Of a stretch of DNA of 64,000 nt, positions 50,051 to 59,096 are shown one piece after another; positions within the stretch are counted from its first letter, which is position 1; the number at the start of each line of letters is the position of its first letter. The notes below the pieces were generated by a model, which searched no databases, was not told where the DNA came from, and saw only the letters and a program-made list of their open reading frames with translations. Both the position numbers and the translations under genes were made by a program. Origin of the DNA: Chitinophagales bacterium (GTDB taxonomy: Bacteria > Bacteroidota > Bacteroidia > Chitinophagales > Saprospiraceae); NCBI GenBank assembly GCA_022360175.1, contig JAKSDI010000038.1, positions 1 through 64,000 on the forward strand, written 5' to 3'.

Positions 50051-52267
50051 ATGAATCGGATTTTCAATATAGGGCTCCTGTTATTGGGAGCCTGCTTTTT
50101 AAACGGATGCCTGAATGCTCCTTTCGTTGATCATCTGGCAGGCACTCCCTTAGCAACTACCACTCCACCCTATTTTCATCATAAAAATTTGTTTATTAAC
50201 AATGAAGATGATGTTCACTTAGGCTTTGATTTAAGCCGCTATCCCACAAAAAATGGAACTGATTGTGATGTATATGTTGTTGAACATAAACACCCCAACC
50301 AGTGGCGAATTGATCCAAGCCTGGTAGATGTAACAGGAGGCCATCACACAATGACTAATATTGGTGGCAATATGCAGCAGAATAGTAATCGTCCTTTATT
50401 ATGGTCTCCAAATATACCGGATGTAGACAACTATCCCTACTTCAAAGACTATGATATCGTCATGGATTTTGGGCAAGATGCACAATATGATACACTGCAT
50501 GATATCATCGACTACATTGGCGAATTTGAATTGGGCAATGCTGTATTCCCAAGCGGAGGTTTTACAGTCATTAAAGACCCAGCCGAGCAGGGAAGCTTTG
50601 ATGTTGAAGATTATAGGTATGATGAAGGAAACTGGCAAATATGGGGTTCTTGTGAGTGCCCTTCCGATTCAACGATTACTCAGAAAATTTCCATGCTTGG
50701 AAGGATTTATTACCCTGAAGACCCCATAAGCAGTGGAAAGATCAGCAACCAATTAGATAAATATCCTCTTGTATTGATTGCACATGGGTTAAGAGGAGAT
50801 AATATTTTCTCTTATCAAGGCTTTGCCTATCTCACTAACTTACTAGTTAGCAGAGGTTATATTTGCGTAAGCGTTGCACTCCATGATCTAGATGCTACCA
50901 GCCCTCCCCAAATTTATGAACGAGGGCTTGCTATCATAGAACATCTTGATTATTTATTGAGGGACGCAGGTACAACAGATGCTTTTATCCTCAATCAATT
51001 GAGGCCCAAAGTCGATTATGAGCGTATAGCTCTGCTAGGCCATTCCAGGGGAGGTGAAGGTATTATTGCCGCTCAGGATATATACCAGGGCATTACTCCT
51101 CCTCCTTCATACCATATTGAAGCCTTATGTTCTCTGGCTCCTACAGATGTTACTCAGGACCCCAGTGGCAATGACGTATTATTGTCACCCTGCGGCCCTT
51201 ATACCCCTAAATTACCTTACCTGATGATTGCCGCTACCAGAGATACCGACTTGGTATTCAATCCAGGAAACCGTATTTTGAACAGAGCCGCCAGGCCTAA
51301 ATATGGCATCAACATTTATGGAGGGAATCATAATAATTTCAATATGTTGTGGCCGCCAGATGAATACCCACAACCCTATCCTTCCCCCCCAGATCCTTTG
51401 GATTGGCCGATGCTTAGTGCATCCGCACAGCAAAATATTGCAAAATCGTATGTGCATTCCTTTATGAATATTTATTTAAAGGACCAGCAAGCCTATCTTC
51501 CCTTATTCAATGATTACACTCCTCCCAGAAGTCAGCGAATAGTTGATGCACCGCTTATTCTGCACTCGTATCAGCCTAAAGGATGGGCTAATACCCGGCT
51601 TACCATTGACCATTTCGACGATCTCGCCTCCAATATTAATATTAATAGCCTTTCAAATCCCAACTCAAATGGAGCAGGCCTCACACCAGATGAAGAATGG
51701 ATGGTTTATGCCACTGGCTCCCCTGTCTATTTTACGACCTACTCTAATGGAGGGAGAATGGAGTGGAAATCCTCTGACTATTTCCGTTTCGAAATCAAAG
51801 GCAAAAAGATATTGCACTATGGGTATCTAAATTTTCGGGTAGCCCAACGTTTTGATATTAATAGTAACCAGAACGATCCCTACGTTTCACAAAATATAGA
51901 AGTATATCTAACAGATGCCAACGGGAATACGAGTAATAGAGTTGATGCCAGTACTTACTGTACCTATGAGATTCCGTACAATGATAAGCACCCAGGGTCA
52001 TTATATCCTAAAACCATTATGCAGACAGTCACTATTCCTATAAGAGCCTTTACTGCCAATGGTGCGCATTTAGACCTCGACAATCCTGATGAATTGACAT
52101 TTGAATTCGAACCCAGAGGCAAAGGAGATGTCCTCATTGACGATGTCGAATTTCTCGGCCTTGATATATCAGAGCCTGACCCCAAGCCCGTAACTTCATT
52201 TGGCCAATTATTGAGACTGATATTCATCAAAAATTGGCCCAAGAAGGCTGTTATATATGGAAACTGA
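50051..52267 (+). CDS. Large alpha/beta-hydrolase lipoprotein
   Basis: The product is 738 residues from the ATG at 50051; another ATG lies six bases upstream. A lipobox 'LLLGACFLNGCLN' is followed by about 200 residues of unknown fold. The alpha/beta-hydrolase domain (about 235-480) has 'YPLVLIAHGLRGDNIFSYQGFAYLTNLL' (abridged; oxyanion region), nucleophile Ser in 'IALLGHSRGGEGIIAAQ', a likely Asp in 'AATRDTDLVF' and His in 'YGGNHNNFN'. This resembles chlorophyllase/PET-hydrolase-type esterases. The C-terminal 250 residues look like a carbohydrate-binding or jelly-roll domain ('KGDVLIDDVEFLGLDI'). It is a surface or periplasmic esterase of unknown substrate. Confidence 0.8.
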   Translation: MNRIFNIGLLLLGACFLNGCLNAPFVDHLAGTPLATTTPPYFHHKNLFINNEDDVHLGFDLSRYPTKNGTDCDVYVVEHKHPNQWRIDPSLVDVTGGHHTMTNIGGNMQQNSNRPLLWSPNIPDVDNYPYFKDYDIVMDFGQDAQYDTLHDIIDYIGEFELGNAVFPSGGFTVIKDPAEQGSFDVEDYRYDEGNWQIWGSCECPSDSTITQKISMLGRIYYPEDPISSGKISNQLDKYPLVLIAHGLRGDNIFSYQGFAYLTNLLVSRGYICVSVALHDLDATSPPQIYERGLAIIEHLDYLLRDAGTTDAFILNQLRPKVDYERIALLGHSRGGEGIIAAQDIYQGITPPPSYHIEALCSLAPTDVTQDPSGNDVLLSPCGPYTPKLPYLMIAATRDTDLVFNPGNRILNRAARPKYGINIYGGNHNNFNMLWPPDEYPQPYPSPPDPLDWPMLSASAQQNIAKSYVHSFMNIYLKDQQAYLPLFNDYTPPRSQRIVDAPLILHSYQPKGWANTRLTIDHFDDLASNININSLSNPNSNGAGLTPDEEWMVYATGSPVYFTTYSNGGRMEWKSSDYFRFEIKGKKILHYGYLNFRVAQRFDINSNQNDPYVSQNIEVYLTDANGNTSNRVDASTYCTYEIPYNDKHPGSLYPKTIMQTVTIPIRAFTANGAHLDLDNPDELTFEFEPRGKGDVLIDDVEFLGLDISEPDPKPVTSFGQLLRLIFIKNWPKKAVIYGN

Positions 52268-52310
52268 TTCAAGAATATATTTGAAAATCAGCTGATAATG
52301 GTTAATAAAA

Positions 52311-53057
52311 ATGATCGATATGAAAATCATTCAATATAGTAGCTTCTTTTTCTTTCTTTTGATATGCCAGGCTTGTGTAGCTCCTCTACAAACACCCGAA
52401 AAAATTGGAGCCAGCCATCTACCTGATGTCAATACATCAGAACCAGACATCGTTGTAGTAACACCTCCTGATGCTCCTCCATTATCTTATACTATCTATA
52501 CCTGGCAAGATGAAACCAATGCGGATGGTATACGAGAAATCGTACTCTACGGTGAAAATCTACAAGTATTTGACTACCTCGAAATTGGCAATGAGCAAAT
52601 CCAGCTTGCTCCCAATGAAGATGGAAGCATCAGCAGGGGGATATTTCCGGAAGGGCTTTATGATAGACAAATCATATATGCTGTAGATGTTGATCAAAAC
52701 ATTCGATATCCTCTCCCGGAAGTGTTTATCAATAATAAAAATGAAGTTCCACAGATTAATAAATGTAGATTTTTCAAAGGCAATGAATTAATTCCTAACT
52801 GCCTTGAAGGAGAGGAAAAGGCTATTCAGTTTACATGCCTTGTTGAAGGGGTAGTACCTATCAAACCTGCTTTTACGACTGCTTATATAGGGCGTAAGAT
52901 CATCCCTGCCCAGCAGATCAGGTTCAAGGACGATACTATTTCTGGTTACCTCTTACCTAGCCAGGCTCAAGATTTGGAGGGAAATCAACCTTTCATGGTA
53001 GACTTTGGACTTGGTCAAAAATCGCTATCAGAAAATTTCTTTTTTTTACCAGACTAG
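52311..53057 (+). CDS. Lipoprotein of unknown function
   Basis: This 248-residue protein has a lipobox 'FFFFLLICQACVAP'; the ATG at 52320 would give a shorter, equally good signal. The mature part is Pro-rich at first ('ISEPD..VVTPPDAPPL' type) and then a beta-rich stretch ('DYLEIGNEQIQLAPNEDGSIS', abridged). It has no recognised family. It closes the run that began with the sigma factor and lies 43 bp after the hydrolase gene. Confidence 0.65.
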   Translation: MIDMKIIQYSSFFFFLLICQACVAPLQTPEKIGASHLPDVNTSEPDIVVVTPPDAPPLSYTIYTWQDETNADGIREIVLYGENLQVFDYLEIGNEQIQLAPNEDGSISRGIFPEGLYDRQIIYAVDVDQNIRYPLPEVFINNKNEVPQINKCRFFKGNELIPNCLEGEEKAIQFTCLVEGVVPIKPAFTTAYIGRKIIPAQQIRFKDDTISGYLLPSQAQDLEGNQPFMVDFGLGQKSLSENFFFLPD

Positions 53058-53656
53058 CGTACCCTTATGCTATGCTGCTTAGTTCTATACACAAATAAGG
53101 GTTTTTAACGAACCCAAGCGACTCATCCAAAGAACCATTTTTTATACCCTGTATTACCCTGAAAACAACCGAGTAAGTACTACCAAATAATTTGGTAGCT
53201 ACTTACTCCTTTTGGCAGACTCTCTGTATTACAAGCAACAATCAAGGCAAATCATAACACTGATGGCTATTTTGATTTTTGAGCGTGGCTTTACCCTAAC
53301 CTACAAAAGTGGTGATAATAATCGTTGGGTATAAGTTTTAATACAGCAGAGTCGCATTACGCAACCGGCAAGAGGGTATATGTTCAGGCCGGTTGCCTCT
53401 GTTGTTTTCTTGATGAAATCTGATCATACAGCGTGCAGTCTTCAATAAAACTACAGATTTCTAACATTTAATCGTATTCGCTCCGGATGAAGGTTCCTGT
53501 CATTAAGTACCAGGAGCCTTCTTTTATATCCCCTTATCCTAAATGTTTTCCTCATATCTCCGCAACTTATATATGTAGCGCTCGTACAATAGAGATTGTA
53601 AGTAGTTCATAGTATTGAGCCACTTTAGTCAGTAAACAATCACAAATTTGCACCAT
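53058..53656. other. 600-bp gap with three hairpins; possible small RNA region
   Basis: Inverted repeats occur at 53171-53209 (a long arm GAGTAAGTA...TACTTACTC with TACCAAA/TTTGGTA inside), 53361-53396 (GCAACCGG/CCGGTTGC, then a T-rich tail) and 53490-53520. No protein gene is visible. The first hairpin probably ends the lipoprotein operon. The second and third have terminator features without a gene before them, so a short non-coding transcript between them is possible. Confidence 0.45.
53490..53527 (+). terminator. Terminator-like hairpin without an upstream gene
   Basis: The stem AAGGTTCCTG/CAGGAGCCTT (one G-T pair) with an 11-nt loop is followed by CTTTTATAT. It lies about 130 bp before the NtrC-type regulator. 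Confidence 0.5.
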
Positions 53657-54928
53657 ATGGCAAAAGTGTTAATCGTTGATGATGAAAGAAGCATCCGTAC
53701 CACCTTGCGCGATATTCTGGAGTTTGAAAAATATGATGTAGAAGAAGCCAGAGATGGAATGGAATGCCTCGTTAAATTGAAGCAAAAAAAGTTTGATCTC
53801 GTCATTCTGGATATCAAAATGCCTAAAATGGATGGACTGGAAGCCCTAGAACGCATCCAGATACTCCAGCCGGAAACACCCGTTATTATGATATCTGGCC
53901 ATGCCAATATCGATACGGCGGTTGAAGCAGTTAAGAAAGGAGCTTTTGATTTCATTTCCAAGCCACCAGATCTCAACAGATTGCTTATTACACTGCGTAA
54001 CGCTCTTGATAAATCTAGTTTGGTGACGGAAACCAAAATGCTAAAACGCAAGGTAGCACAGTCCAAAGTACAGGAAATCATTGGAAAATCGGAGGCAATT
54101 GCCCTAGTAAAAGAAACGATTGAACGGGTAGGTCCTACAGATGCAAGAGTGCTGGTACTAGGACCCAATGGTACGGGTAAAGAATTGGTTGCGCGTTGGT
54201 TGCATGAAAAAAGTGCCCGCAATGAACACCCAATTATAGAGGTTAACTGTGCTGCCATCCCTGCTGAATTGATAGAGAGTGAATTATTTGGGCATGAAAA
54301 AGGAGCTTTTACTTCTGCACATAAGCAGCGCATTGGAAAGTTTGAACAAGCAAATGGAGGCACCCTTTTCCTGGATGAAATTGGAGATATGAGCCTTTCT
54401 GCTCAGGCAAAAGTCCTTAGAGCTTTACAGGAAAACCGGATTACCCGAGTGGGAGGAGATAAAGAGATTAGTGTAGATGTACGGGTTATTGCTGCTACGA
54501 ATAAAGACTTACGAAAGGAAATAGCTGCAGGCCGTTTTCGCGAAGATTTATACCACCGACTAGCAGTTATTATCATCAATGTACCATCGCTCAACGACAG
54601 AAAGGTAGATATTCCAGGGCTTACAAAACATTTCATACAGCAAATTTGTAATGAATACGGTATTCAGGCTAAATCAATTAGTGAAGATGCCATTGGATTA
54701 TTACAGTCTGTCAATTGGACTGGTAATATCCGGGAGTTACGCAATGTCGTAGAACGACTTATCATTTTAAGTGAAGACACGATCACGGCTGAAGCGGTAA
54801 AAAGATATGTTTTACCTACAAGTGCTGCTCCAACTCCCCGATTGGAAGATTTATTCCAACAATTTCAGGATAAAGAAGATCTTTATCAGTTCATTGAATC
54901 AGAATTTGCCAATTTTAAAAGCAATTAA
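53657..54928 (+). CDS. Sigma-54-type (NtrC-family) response regulator without a C-terminal DNA-binding domain
   Basis: The product is 423 residues from the ATG at 53657; a TTG nine bases earlier is less likely. A receiver domain (about 1-118) has the phospho-acceptor in 'LVILDIKMPKMDG' and Lys in 'FISKPPDL'. The AAA+ domain (about 145-370) has Walker A 'GPNGTGKE', the loop 'GHEKGAFTSAHKQ', Walker B 'GGTLFLDEIGDM' and 'GNIRELRNVVERL'. GAFTSA replaces the canonical sigma-54-contact GAFTGA. After 'AEAVKRYVLPTS' only about 30 residues remain ('LEDLFQQFQDKEDLYQFI') and no Fis-type helix-turn-helix is present. No partner kinase lies in the window. Confidence 0.88.
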   Translation: MAKVLIVDDERSIRTTLRDILEFEKYDVEEARDGMECLVKLKQKKFDLVILDIKMPKMDGLEALERIQILQPETPVIMISGHANIDTAVEAVKKGAFDFISKPPDLNRLLITLRNALDKSSLVTETKMLKRKVAQSKVQEIIGKSEAIALVKETIERVGPTDARVLVLGPNGTGKELVARWLHEKSARNEHPIIEVNCAAIPAELIESELFGHEKGAFTSAHKQRIGKFEQANGGTLFLDEIGDMSLSAQAKVLRALQENRITRVGGDKEISVDVRVIAATNKDLRKEIAAGRFREDLYHRLAVIIINVPSLNDRKVDIPGLTKHFIQQICNEYGIQAKSISEDAIGLLQSVNWTGNIRELRNVVERLIILSEDTITAEAVKRYVLPTSAAPTPRLEDLFQQFQDKEDLYQFIESEFANFKSN

Positions 54929-54972
54929 TCCAAGCTTTTAAGCACATTACCATAAAAAAGATTAATTTTAGG

Positions 54973-55004
54973 AAAGCTCGTCCTATTTGGGACGGGCTTT
55001 TTTT
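54973..55004 (+). terminator. Rho-independent terminator after the NtrC-type gene
   Basis: The stem AAGCTCGTCC/GGACGGGCTT has a short loop and is followed by seven T. It is a strong classical terminator. Two further small inverted repeats follow, GCCTGC/GCAGGC and a GATGGTGATTT/AAATCACCATC stem at about 55026-55050. Confidence 0.85.
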
Positions 55005-55070
55005 GCCTGCAAGCAGGCGGAAGGTGATGGTGATTTTTGAAATCACCATCATGTCGAAAAAAGAAAAATT

Positions 55071-55787
55071 ATGACCGATCAACATGTGAAAAAAAGTCAA
55101 ATGAAGAAGTGGAGTCACACTATGAAAGGTGAGAACTCCTGGACCATGTTTAAAGTAATTTCCGAATTTGTAGAAGGCTTTGAAACACTTAACAAATTTG
55201 GACCCTGCGTTTCAATTTTTGGATCTGCCCGTACCAAACCCGAGGATCCTGCCTACAAAATGGCAGTGGATATCGCCCGTCTACTAACAGAAGCCGGATA
55301 TGGCATTATCACCGGAGGTGGCCCCGGCATCATGGAAGCGGGCAATAAAGGAGCCCATATCTATGGTGGCCGCTCTGTAGGTCTTAATATTGACCTTCCT
55401 TTCGAACAAGGCCACAATCAGTACATTGACATAGATAGCAACCTTAATTTCAGGTACTTTTTTGTTCGAAAAGTGATGTTTGTAAAATATGCTCAGGCAT
55501 TCATTGCGCTGCCTGGTGGTTTTGGTACAATGGATGAATTATTCGAAGTACTTACACTTGTACAAACCAATAAAATCACGAAAGTTCCCATCATCCTTGT
55601 AGGCAGCAAATTTTGGGGAGGTTTAAGAGAATGGATAAAAAATACCATGCTAGAAAAAGCTAACAACATTAGCCCTAAAGACATGGACCTCATCCCTATC
55701 ACCGATGATCCCGAAGAAGTTGTACAAATTATCAATGATTTCTACAAAGGTAAAGATGAGGAACTGAAGCCGAATTATGAACTTTAG
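55071..55787 (+). CDS. LOG-family protein (TIGR00730 Rossmann fold)
   Basis: This 238-residue cytoplasmic protein has the two signatures of the LOG family, 'GGGPGIMEAGNKGAH' and 'PGGFGTMDELFEVLT'. Plant and some bacterial members are cytokinin riboside 5'-monophosphate phosphoribohydrolases; many bacterial ones are nucleotide-5'-monophosphate nucleosidases of unclear role. The N-terminal 35 residues before 'FEGFETLNKFGPCVSIFGSAR' are an extension typical of the Bacteroidota type. It is flanked by terminators on both sides and so is probably monocistronic. Confidence 0.92.
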   Translation: MTDQHVKKSQMKKWSHTMKGENSWTMFKVISEFVEGFETLNKFGPCVSIFGSARTKPEDPAYKMAVDIARLLTEAGYGIITGGGPGIMEAGNKGAHIYGGRSVGLNIDLPFEQGHNQYIDIDSNLNFRYFFVRKVMFVKYAQAFIALPGGFGTMDELFEVLTLVQTNKITKVPIILVGSKFWGGLREWIKNTMLEKANNISPKDMDLIPITDDPEEVVQIINDFYKGKDEELKPNYEL

Positions 55788-55792
55788 GCAGC

Positions 55793-55814
55793 AAGCCCTA
55801 CCCAGATGGGGCTT
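55793..55814 (+). terminator. Terminator-like hairpin after the LOG gene
   Basis: The stem AAGCCC/GGGCTT lies 6 bp after the stop codon and has a moderately T-rich tail (CATCTTGTTT). Confidence 0.5.
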
Positions 55815-55845
55815 CATCTTGTTTCGCCGGATTTCATTTTATTCA

Positions 55846-55897
55846 ACAGTGTTTAGTAGGCAGTAAATCTGATGACTCACTGCCTACTAAACACTGT
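55846..55897. repeat. Perfect 19-bp inverted repeat with 14-nt loop
   Basis: The arms are ACAGTGTTTAGTAGGCAGT and its exact complement. There is no T-run on either side. The rest of the gap to 56500 includes a stretch (56026-56180) that reads in frame as 'FFENFSALTLKESGFYALHD' and on to a stop, without a start codon; it may be the tail of a lost gene. Confidence 0.7.
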
Positions 55898-56358
55898 ACT
55901 TACTCCAATGGAATTACTCCATATCAATTTTCAAAAGAAGATAATCGTATTTTTTCAATAGGCCTTCTGATTTAATCATTAGTTGAGCAGAGCGTTGATT
56001 GAAATGAACTTTAAGAGATGCTATGTTTAGCAATTCAAGAAGTTCTTTGAAAATTTTTCAGCTTTGACTCTCAAAGAAAGTGGATTTTATGCGCTTCATG
56101 ATGCCCAACACGTAGTTGTGATGAATAACAATATAATAGTGGCTAATAACAATCAGGCACAACAACTTTTCAAAATAAAATAGAATATTCCCCACCAAAA
56201 CATTTATCGCTGACAATCAGCCCATTACATCTTTTACTGTTATTTTCAATTTTTAGACTATGGATTATTCACGATAAAAAGCACTCCAATTATACATTTG
56301 GCCAAACACCACAAACCCACACAACACAACTACAAAACAGCAATAACATCAAATAAAA

Positions 56359-56392
56359 TTTGGTCGACAAATATAGCTTTTCTATATTTGTC
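56359..56392 (+). promoter_or_regulatory. Promoter of the T9SS gene at 56501, with -7 element inside a stem-loop
   Basis: TTTG (56359-56362) and TATATTTG (56383-56390), 20 bp apart, match the Bacteroidota -33/-7 consensus perfectly. The -7 element lies in the right arm of an 11-bp inverted repeat, GACAAATATAG/CTATATTTGTC (56366-56392), whose left arm carries the same element on the other strand. This may be an operator or a divergent promoter. The leader would be about 100 nt. Confidence 0.6.
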
Positions 56393-56500
56393 ATCACATT
56401 GACATTTTTCCGCTCTCCCCCCTATGGAAAAATCGATCGCGTTCAACCAGCACTTGACGTTAAATAATGTATTATTCATTCTCGCAATAACAGTAATCTT

Positions 56501-58519
56501 ATGAAAAAAAACAATTACACCTTTTTAAGGGCTGTTGCCATTATTGGTATCCTTCTGATAGGTTTCAGTCCCCTTTCTTTACAAGCTCAGTGTGCCTATT
56601 TAGGTGACCAATTTCTATCCTCTCCTGCACCTACAGTTGTAGGCGAACAGGTACAATTAACAACATGCTTATTTGGGGGTGAGTATCGTGAGATGACTGG
56701 CTTGCAAGCAGGGTCAACCTACCGTTTTGAAACCTGTGGCGATACTGATTTTGATACTCAAATAACAATTTTCCCCGCAGGCGGTGGAGCTTCTGTAGCT
56801 TTCAACGATGACTTCTGTGGTGTACAATCTTCTGTAGACTTTACTCCAAGCACTACAGGTGATTATGATGTGCAGATTAACCAATTTGACTGTACAACCA
56901 ATTCTACCTGTATGACACTCTGGGTTACACTGGTAAGTGGGGCTCCTTGTGATGATAATGAAGTAGTAATAGAAATGGAGGATTCTTTCGGTGATGGCTG
57001 GAATGGAAATGTGCTAGATATTGTAGACGAAAATGGTAATATCGTAGAATCGGCTACCATTACAACTGGTTCTGATGGTACTGCAACAGCTTGTCTGCCT
57101 GATGGCTGTTATACCGTAAATGTAGATGGCGGCATCTTTGATAGTGAAGTAAGCTGGGATATATATGTCAATGGCAACCTGGCACTCTCCGGTGGTGCTC
57201 CTGAAGATGGCCTGGAGTTGGATGTCAATGGCGGCTGCGGTGGCGGTGGCGGCGGTGACTGCACTGATAATGAACTGTCACTCGCACTTGATTTAGATTT
57301 CTTTGCCAGCGAAACAAGCTGGGAAGTTTATGATGAGAATAATGCAATTGCCGCTTCTGGTGGTGGTTATATCAATGGCCAGCCTGATGTAGTAGAGCCT
57401 CTTTGCCTACCTGATGGCTGTTATGATTTGTTTATTTATGACGCCTTTGGTGATGGTATATTCAGCGATGGAGATTTTGAGGTGTTAGATGCATCCAATA
57501 ATGTAATAGCATCTGGAGATGTTACAGGTTCTGGTGGCTTTATGACCGAATTCTGCGCTGGTGACGACGATGGACCAACTTGTGAAGACGGCATGCAAAA
57601 TGGCGATGAAGAAGGCGTCGATTGCGGTGGTTCTTATTGCCCGCCTTGTGGTCCTGTAGAAGGCGAACTTCCTTATCCATGGCATGCATCCGTTGTAGGC
57701 CCAAGCGGTGACTGCAATGACTTTGGCTTTGACGATGCAACCTATGAGTTTACTGTCGCTGGCTGTGGCAATAATGCTTTCCCTGGTACTACTATGGACG
57801 CAGTTGCTTTTGCCAATCAGACCATATGTGGAGACGGTGAAATAACATTAAAGGTAGAAAGTATTACCAATAATGGTTATGCAGGGGTGATGATTCGCGA
57901 AACAGAAGATGCCAATAGCAAGCAGGTATCACTGTTCTCTAATCTGACTAGCTCTTTACGCCATGAAGTACGTTATATGGCAGGAGCGAATAAAGTTGTA
58001 CAAAACTTTGTAAAGCCTGCTCCTTACTGGTTGAAATTACAGCGCCAGGGCGATTGGGTATTTGCTTATTACTCTTCAACTGGTATGGGCTACCAATATG
58101 TACACGGGGTATACATACCTATGAATTATTGCATAGAAATTGGTATGGCTACCTTCTCTTATCTACCAGGAGCAGTAGCTACAGCCACATTCTCAAACGT
58201 AAATGTAGTTGGTTCTCCAGCTCCGGCAATGGAAACACCAGGTATAGAAATAGCAGATATGGATCGCCTGCAAGCGGCCCGCTTATTCCCTAATCCTGCT
58301 CAAAGTAATGTAACAGTAGAATTTGCACCAAATACGGAGGCATCTACTTATCTAACGCTTCGCAATGAGCTTGGCCAGGTAATTGAGCAGCGCCAGCTAG
58401 AGCCTGCTGCTTTCCGTACAGAATGGGCAGTAGAAAGTTTAAACAATGGGGTTTACTTCATCGAAATAAATAGAGATGGGGAAATACCTCAGGTATTAAG
58501 ATTTGTAAAAGCTAACTAA
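56501..58519 (+). CDS. T9SS-exported surface protein with DUF1349-like module, paralogue A
   Basis: This 672-residue protein has a signal peptide ('VAIIGILLIGFSPLSLQAQ'), a PPC-like beta domain (about 35-155; 'LQAGSTYRFETCGDTDFDTQ'), two related modules ('EDSFGDGWNGNVLDIVDENG' ... 'CLPDGCYTVNVDGG' and 'YDAFGDGIFSDGDFEVLDAS'), a Gly-rich linker, the cysteine motif 'GVDCGGSYCPPCG' and a DUF1349-like module (about 385-570, 'GYAGVMIRETEDANSKQVSL', 'PYWLKLQRQGDWVFAYYSS'). It ends in the type A sorting domain ('ARLFPNPAQSNVTVEF'). Its last two modules are shared with 40927 and 59097. It is likely a surface adhesin or glycan-binding protein. Confidence 0.88.
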   Translation: MKKNNYTFLRAVAIIGILLIGFSPLSLQAQCAYLGDQFLSSPAPTVVGEQVQLTTCLFGGEYREMTGLQAGSTYRFETCGDTDFDTQITIFPAGGGASVAFNDDFCGVQSSVDFTPSTTGDYDVQINQFDCTTNSTCMTLWVTLVSGAPCDDNEVVIEMEDSFGDGWNGNVLDIVDENGNIVESATITTGSDGTATACLPDGCYTVNVDGGIFDSEVSWDIYVNGNLALSGGAPEDGLELDVNGGCGGGGGGDCTDNELSLALDLDFFASETSWEVYDENNAIAASGGGYINGQPDVVEPLCLPDGCYDLFIYDAFGDGIFSDGDFEVLDASNNVIASGDVTGSGGFMTEFCAGDDDGPTCEDGMQNGDEEGVDCGGSYCPPCGPVEGELPYPWHASVVGPSGDCNDFGFDDATYEFTVAGCGNNAFPGTTMDAVAFANQTICGDGEITLKVESITNNGYAGVMIRETEDANSKQVSLFSNLTSSLRHEVRYMAGANKVVQNFVKPAPYWLKLQRQGDWVFAYYSSTGMGYQYVHGVYIPMNYCIEIGMATFSYLPGAVATATFSNVNVVGSPAPAMETPGIEIADMDRLQAARLFPNPAQSNVTVEFAPNTEASTYLTLRNELGQVIEQRQLEPAAFRTEWAVESLNNGVYFIEINRDGEIPQVLRFVKAN

Positions 58520-58575
58520 CTAACATAAAAAGTACCAGGCACGAAGTAATACGGCCTGATTGCTTTTCATTTTTC

Positions 58576-58740
58576 GGTGGCTTTAACCGCCGAATGAGAA
58601 AATTTATTGGCGGCTATTAAAATTTAAAAATAACCGCTTATTTCCGGACACAGGTTCCGGTATGTTTAGGGGTCCACGAATTACACTTATTTCACGAATT
58701 TTCAAGACTTTCGTGCAATTCGAGTCATTTGTGGACCTCT
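58576..58740. repeat. Structured intergenic repeat, copy A (includes 67-bp palindrome 58671-58737)
   Basis: The unit has a first hairpin CCGCC...GGCGG, a middle TTCCGG...CCGG part and a final 67-bp palindrome starting GGTCCACGAATTACAC and ending CATTTGTGGACC. Copies B and C follow the next T9SS gene. A weak terminator-like CAGGC/GCCTG hairpin precedes it at about 58540-58565. The rest of the gap to 59096 is AT-rich with no gene seen. Confidence 0.75.
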
Positions 58741-59096
58741 TCTTCATCCTTTTTCTCGGAATACTTTCTATAGCATTCGGGATTTTTTAGATACAGAATT
58801 TACAAATATTAAGAACCTTTTTTTGTTCTTTACGTATACCATAACCAAATTTCTTCCCCAAATATTAGGATAGTATAATGGATATGGTTTGGTGAACAAC
58901 TTTTTCACCTTTCTGTTACCTTATACAACCTCCCCTCCTATTTGAACATTTATCGTATCAAACTTTCTAGCTACTAAACACTCCCCCCCTTAGTGCATAT
59001 ACAGTTCTATGATTAAACCATAAATGTTCTGATTTATCACGCACAGATTCTCCGCAACCATAAACATTTTTAATTTAACATTTAATGTATTCGTTT

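Noticed and set aside
55005..55050. GCCTGC and GATGGTGATTT inverted repeats as part of the dispersed families
   Set aside because: They resemble the hairpin at 37362 only loosely and directly follow a strong terminator. I see no basis to call them a repeat family.
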